NCBI GenBank assembly: GCA_902767465.1
Contig: CACXHM010000207.1
Span: forward strand, 1-8,645
DNA length: 8,645 nucleotides
Direction of reading: 5' to 3'
DNA from: an uncultured Bacteroidia bacterium
GTDB lineage: Bacteria; Bacteroidota; Bacteroidia; Bacteroidales; UBA932
In this document: piece after piece, positions 7,354 through 8,645 of the stretch
Layout of the letters: each line of letters opens with the position of its first letter
Numbering within the stretch: the first letter of the stretch is position 1
Notes under the pieces: generated by a model
Database searches by the model: none
What the model saw: only the letters and a program-made list of their open reading frames with translations
What the model was told of the DNA's origin: nothing
Position numbers and translations under genes: made by a program

Positions 7354-8348
7354 GAAAGATTATCACATATATCATGGCCGTCGCGGCGGCCGCATCCCTT
7401 GCCTGCGGCTGCAGGCAGGACGACATCGTGAACGGGGTGGATTTCCGGGTATCGTTTGATCCGGGCAACACCTATGTTGCCGGCACCCCTGTTACCTTCC
7501 GTTTCGATGGTGATGCCGACTATATAGTGTATTTCAGCGGCGAAGAAGGACACGAATACCGATATCACGACCGCACGTCCTTCCCGGTGGACGAAGTTGA
7601 ATCTCTCTCGCTCGACCTGCGCTTCATGGCTTCCTGGGGCACAGAGGGAGGATTGGATATTTATGTGAGCGACACTTTTTCCGGGCTTGACGGCCACGAC
7701 GGTGAAAAGGACCGCGCGACGTTGCGCGCCATGGAGGAAGGTGGGATGCAGGGATGGACGAAACTCCCTTACGCAGAAGGCCCGTCTGAAGTCTGGACTT
7801 CGCAGAGTTACGACCTCACTCCATATCGTGATAACTTCTCCATCGCTTTCCACTGGCATCCCTGGACCAACGGGTTCTCGCGCAGTCAGCGTACCTATAA
7901 TCTGGTTGGCGGCTTCACTCACAAGATCCCCGGCATGAACGATGTTTACACTGCACTCGGGGCTCTTCCTTTCGTGAGCGTGTTGATGAACGAGCAGGAG
8001 AAAGACCCTTACATGCACGACCATCGCGGCGATTCCACGTCCATCGCGACCGTCCGTTTCGAAGACTCCCGCTACGACCTCCACTTTTATGGCTGCAACC
8101 AATATTTCCTTGATTATGAACTGGATGCATGGGTGATATCGAGCCCTCATACCTTCAACAACGTGCAGGCCGACAGGGGTGTTCCCATAAAAAACATGAC
8201 AGCACAGTTGCGCAGCTACTCCTACGTGTTCGAGAATCCCGGCACCTATCAGGTGACCTTCCTCGGCACCAATTCAAATTTTCAGGGGGAGGCGCGGCAG
8301 TTGAGAAGTTTTACGATAAATATCGTGGATCCTCCCCTGTTTCAGTAA
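7350..8348 (+). CDS. DUF5017-type surface lipoprotein, probable surface glycan-binding protein
   Basis: The ATG at 7350 overlaps the susD stop (ATGA), giving 332 residues. A TTG two codons upstream is possible but less convincing. The signal peptide MRKIITYIMAVAAAASLACGC offers Cys19 or Cys21 as the lipidated residue. The N-terminal module (about 30-75) has VSFDPGNTYVAGTPVTFRF and IVYFSGEEGHEYRY, the pattern I associate with DUF5017. The second half has YDLTPYRDNFSIAFHWHP, then DAWVISSPH, PIKNM and YSYVFENPGTYQVTFLGTN, again as in that family. In PULs, lipoproteins encoded directly after susD are typically surface glycan-binding proteins that hold polymer at the cell surface, and this is the inferred role here. 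No enzymatic motif was seen. The family name is recalled, not searched; the lipoprotein and PUL-accessory call is stronger than the specific family. Confidence 0.85.
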   Translation: MRKIITYIMAVAAAASLACGCRQDDIVNGVDFRVSFDPGNTYVAGTPVTFRFDGDADYIVYFSGEEGHEYRYHDRTSFPVDEVESLSLDLRFMASWGTEGGLDIYVSDTFSGLDGHDGEKDRATLRAMEEGGMQGWTKLPYAEGPSEVWTSQSYDLTPYRDNFSIAFHWHPWTNGFSRSQRTYNLVGGFTHKIPGMNDVYTALGALPFVSVLMNEQEKDPYMHDHRGDSTSIATVRFEDSRYDLHFYGCNQYFLDYELDAWVISSPHTFNNVQADRGVPIKNMTAQLRSYSYVFENPGTYQVTFLGTNSNFQGEARQLRSFTINIVDPPLFQ

Positions 8349-8381
8349 ATCGTTAATTTATAACCATTAAATAGTACTATC
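8349..8381 (+). other. AT-rich spacer between the DUF5017 gene and the small ORF
   Basis: This 33-bp gap is much richer in A and T than the surrounding coding DNA. It contains small inverted repeats: GTTA at 8352-8355 with TAAC at 8361-8364, and TTAAT at 8353-8357 with ATTAA at 8366-8370. Neither is GC-rich or followed by a T tract, so it does not look like an intrinsic terminator. I see no clear Bacteroidota -7 (TAnnTTTG) and -33 pair. It may simply be an A/T-rich translation leader, as is common in this phylum. Confidence 0.4.
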
Positions 8382-8534
8382 ATGAAAATGGCTGATTCAA
8401 AATGCGATAAGAAGGAATACCTTCCCCCTTATTGCGAAATCGTCCGGATAAGCTCAGAAGCACGGATGATGGTTCCTGCCAGTGCCGGACAGGAAGACTA
8501 CGAGTACAAAGACTTCTGGGAAGTCTATTCCTAA
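8382..8534 (+). CDS. Small protein of unknown function, 50 residues
   Basis: ATG 8382 to TAA 8532-8534 encodes a 50-residue soluble, charged peptide with no signal sequence or membrane segment. It starts MKMADSKCDKKEYLPPYCEI, continues VRISSEARMMVPASAG and ends in an acidic, aromatic tail (EDYEYKDFWEVYS). A second in-frame ATG lies two codons in. The layout (lysine-rich start, Y-x-P-P-x-C-E-I-V-x-I-S-S-E core, then a variable acidic tail) resembles short orphan proteins I recall as widespread in Bacteroidales, often beside lipoprotein genes, whose role is unknown. Support for it being real: an AT-rich leader, a start context (ATCATGAAAA) shared with the next gene, and a fit between two same-strand genes with gaps of 33 and 25 bp. 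I assign no function. It could be a regulatory or processed peptide, but that is speculation. Confidence 0.68.
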   Translation: MKMADSKCDKKEYLPPYCEIVRISSEARMMVPASAGQEDYEYKDFWEVYS

Positions 8535-8559
8535 CAGTTTAACCGCAAAAATTGAAATC

Positions 8560-8645
8560 ATGAAAAATCTTGTAAAAATCTTCGCGGTTGCGCTTCTTGG
8601 AATAGCCGCCGCTGCTTGCAATGAGAAAGAGATCGCTCCGGAGAC
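8560..8645 (+). CDS. Lipoprotein, N-terminal fragment (cut by window end)
   Basis: Twenty-eight complete codons are present after the ATG at 8560. They encode a textbook lipoprotein signal peptide: basic MKNLVK, hydrophobic IFAVALLGIAAAA, then Cys20, followed by NEKEIAPE. The acidic/lysine residues just after the Cys are compatible with Bacteroidota surface export. The product is therefore an exported, lipid-anchored protein, but the functional domain lies beyond the window and no family can be given. It begins 25 bp after the small ORF with an A-rich leader and no Shine-Dalgarno site. Its position suggests a further PUL binding protein or enzyme, by inference only. Confidence 0.8.
   Translation, partial: MKNLVKIFAVALLGIAAAACNEKEIAPE

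Noticed and set aside
7245..8150. 301-codon open frame on the minus strand, across the susD end and the DUF5017 gene
   Set aside because: It crosses two sense genes, has no domain-like pattern and is explained by codon bias.
8349..8381. Promoter or terminator in the AT-rich spacer
   Set aside because: No TAnnTTTG-type -7 element with a -33 partner was found. The inverted repeats are only 4-5 bp, made mostly of A/T, and lack a following T run.
8382..8534. Calling the small ORF a RiPP precursor or toxin
   Set aside because: No maturase, transporter, immunity or antitoxin gene is visible, and no known leader motif such as a double-Gly site is present. Only an unknown-function call is supported.

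Overview
The window looks like part of a polysaccharide utilization locus (PUL) from a Bacteroidota genome, most likely a Bacteroidales gut or environmental lineage. The diagnostic evidence is a tandem susC/susD pair, several signal-peptide lipoproteins, and domain types largely confined to this phylum (DUF4988/PL29 N-terminal-like, DUF5017). Codons are rich in G/C at third positions, so the genome is probably more GC-rich than typical Bacteroides (for example Alistipes-, RC9- or Cryptobacteroides-like). That taxonomic refinement is inference. All recognisable genes are on the + strand.

Layout: (1) 1-138, the C-terminal end of a GH16-type glycoside hydrolase. (2) 148-2346, a large multidomain lipoprotein with an N-terminal coiled coil, two 40-residue repeats, Ig/FN3-like modules and a C-terminal region resembling a right-handed beta-helix. 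(3) 2353-5568, a SusC-family TonB-dependent outer-membrane transporter. (4) 5584-7353, its SusD-family glycan-binding lipoprotein. (5) 7350-8348, a DUF5017-type surface lipoprotein overlapping susD by 4 bp. (6) 8382-8534, a 50-residue protein of unknown function. (7) 8560 to the window edge, the start of another lipoprotein.

Genes 1-5 are separated by 9, 6, 15 and -4 bp, so they very probably form one operon. As a unit they fit this model: the GH16 enzyme cuts a beta-glucan or related galactan, the surface lipoproteins (beta-helix protein, SusD, DUF5017 protein) bind the polymer or its fragments, and the SusCD pair imports the oligosaccharides. Genes 6 and 7 follow short AT-rich spacers of 33 and 25 bp and may belong to the same transcript or to a following unit. 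No transposase, RNA gene, CRISPR array, tRNA or regulator was seen.

The parts least explained by standard PUL biology are the multidomain beta-helix lipoprotein placed between the GH16 gene and susC, and the small protein at 8382-8534. The core of the window is a recognisable PUL rather than a new kind of system.
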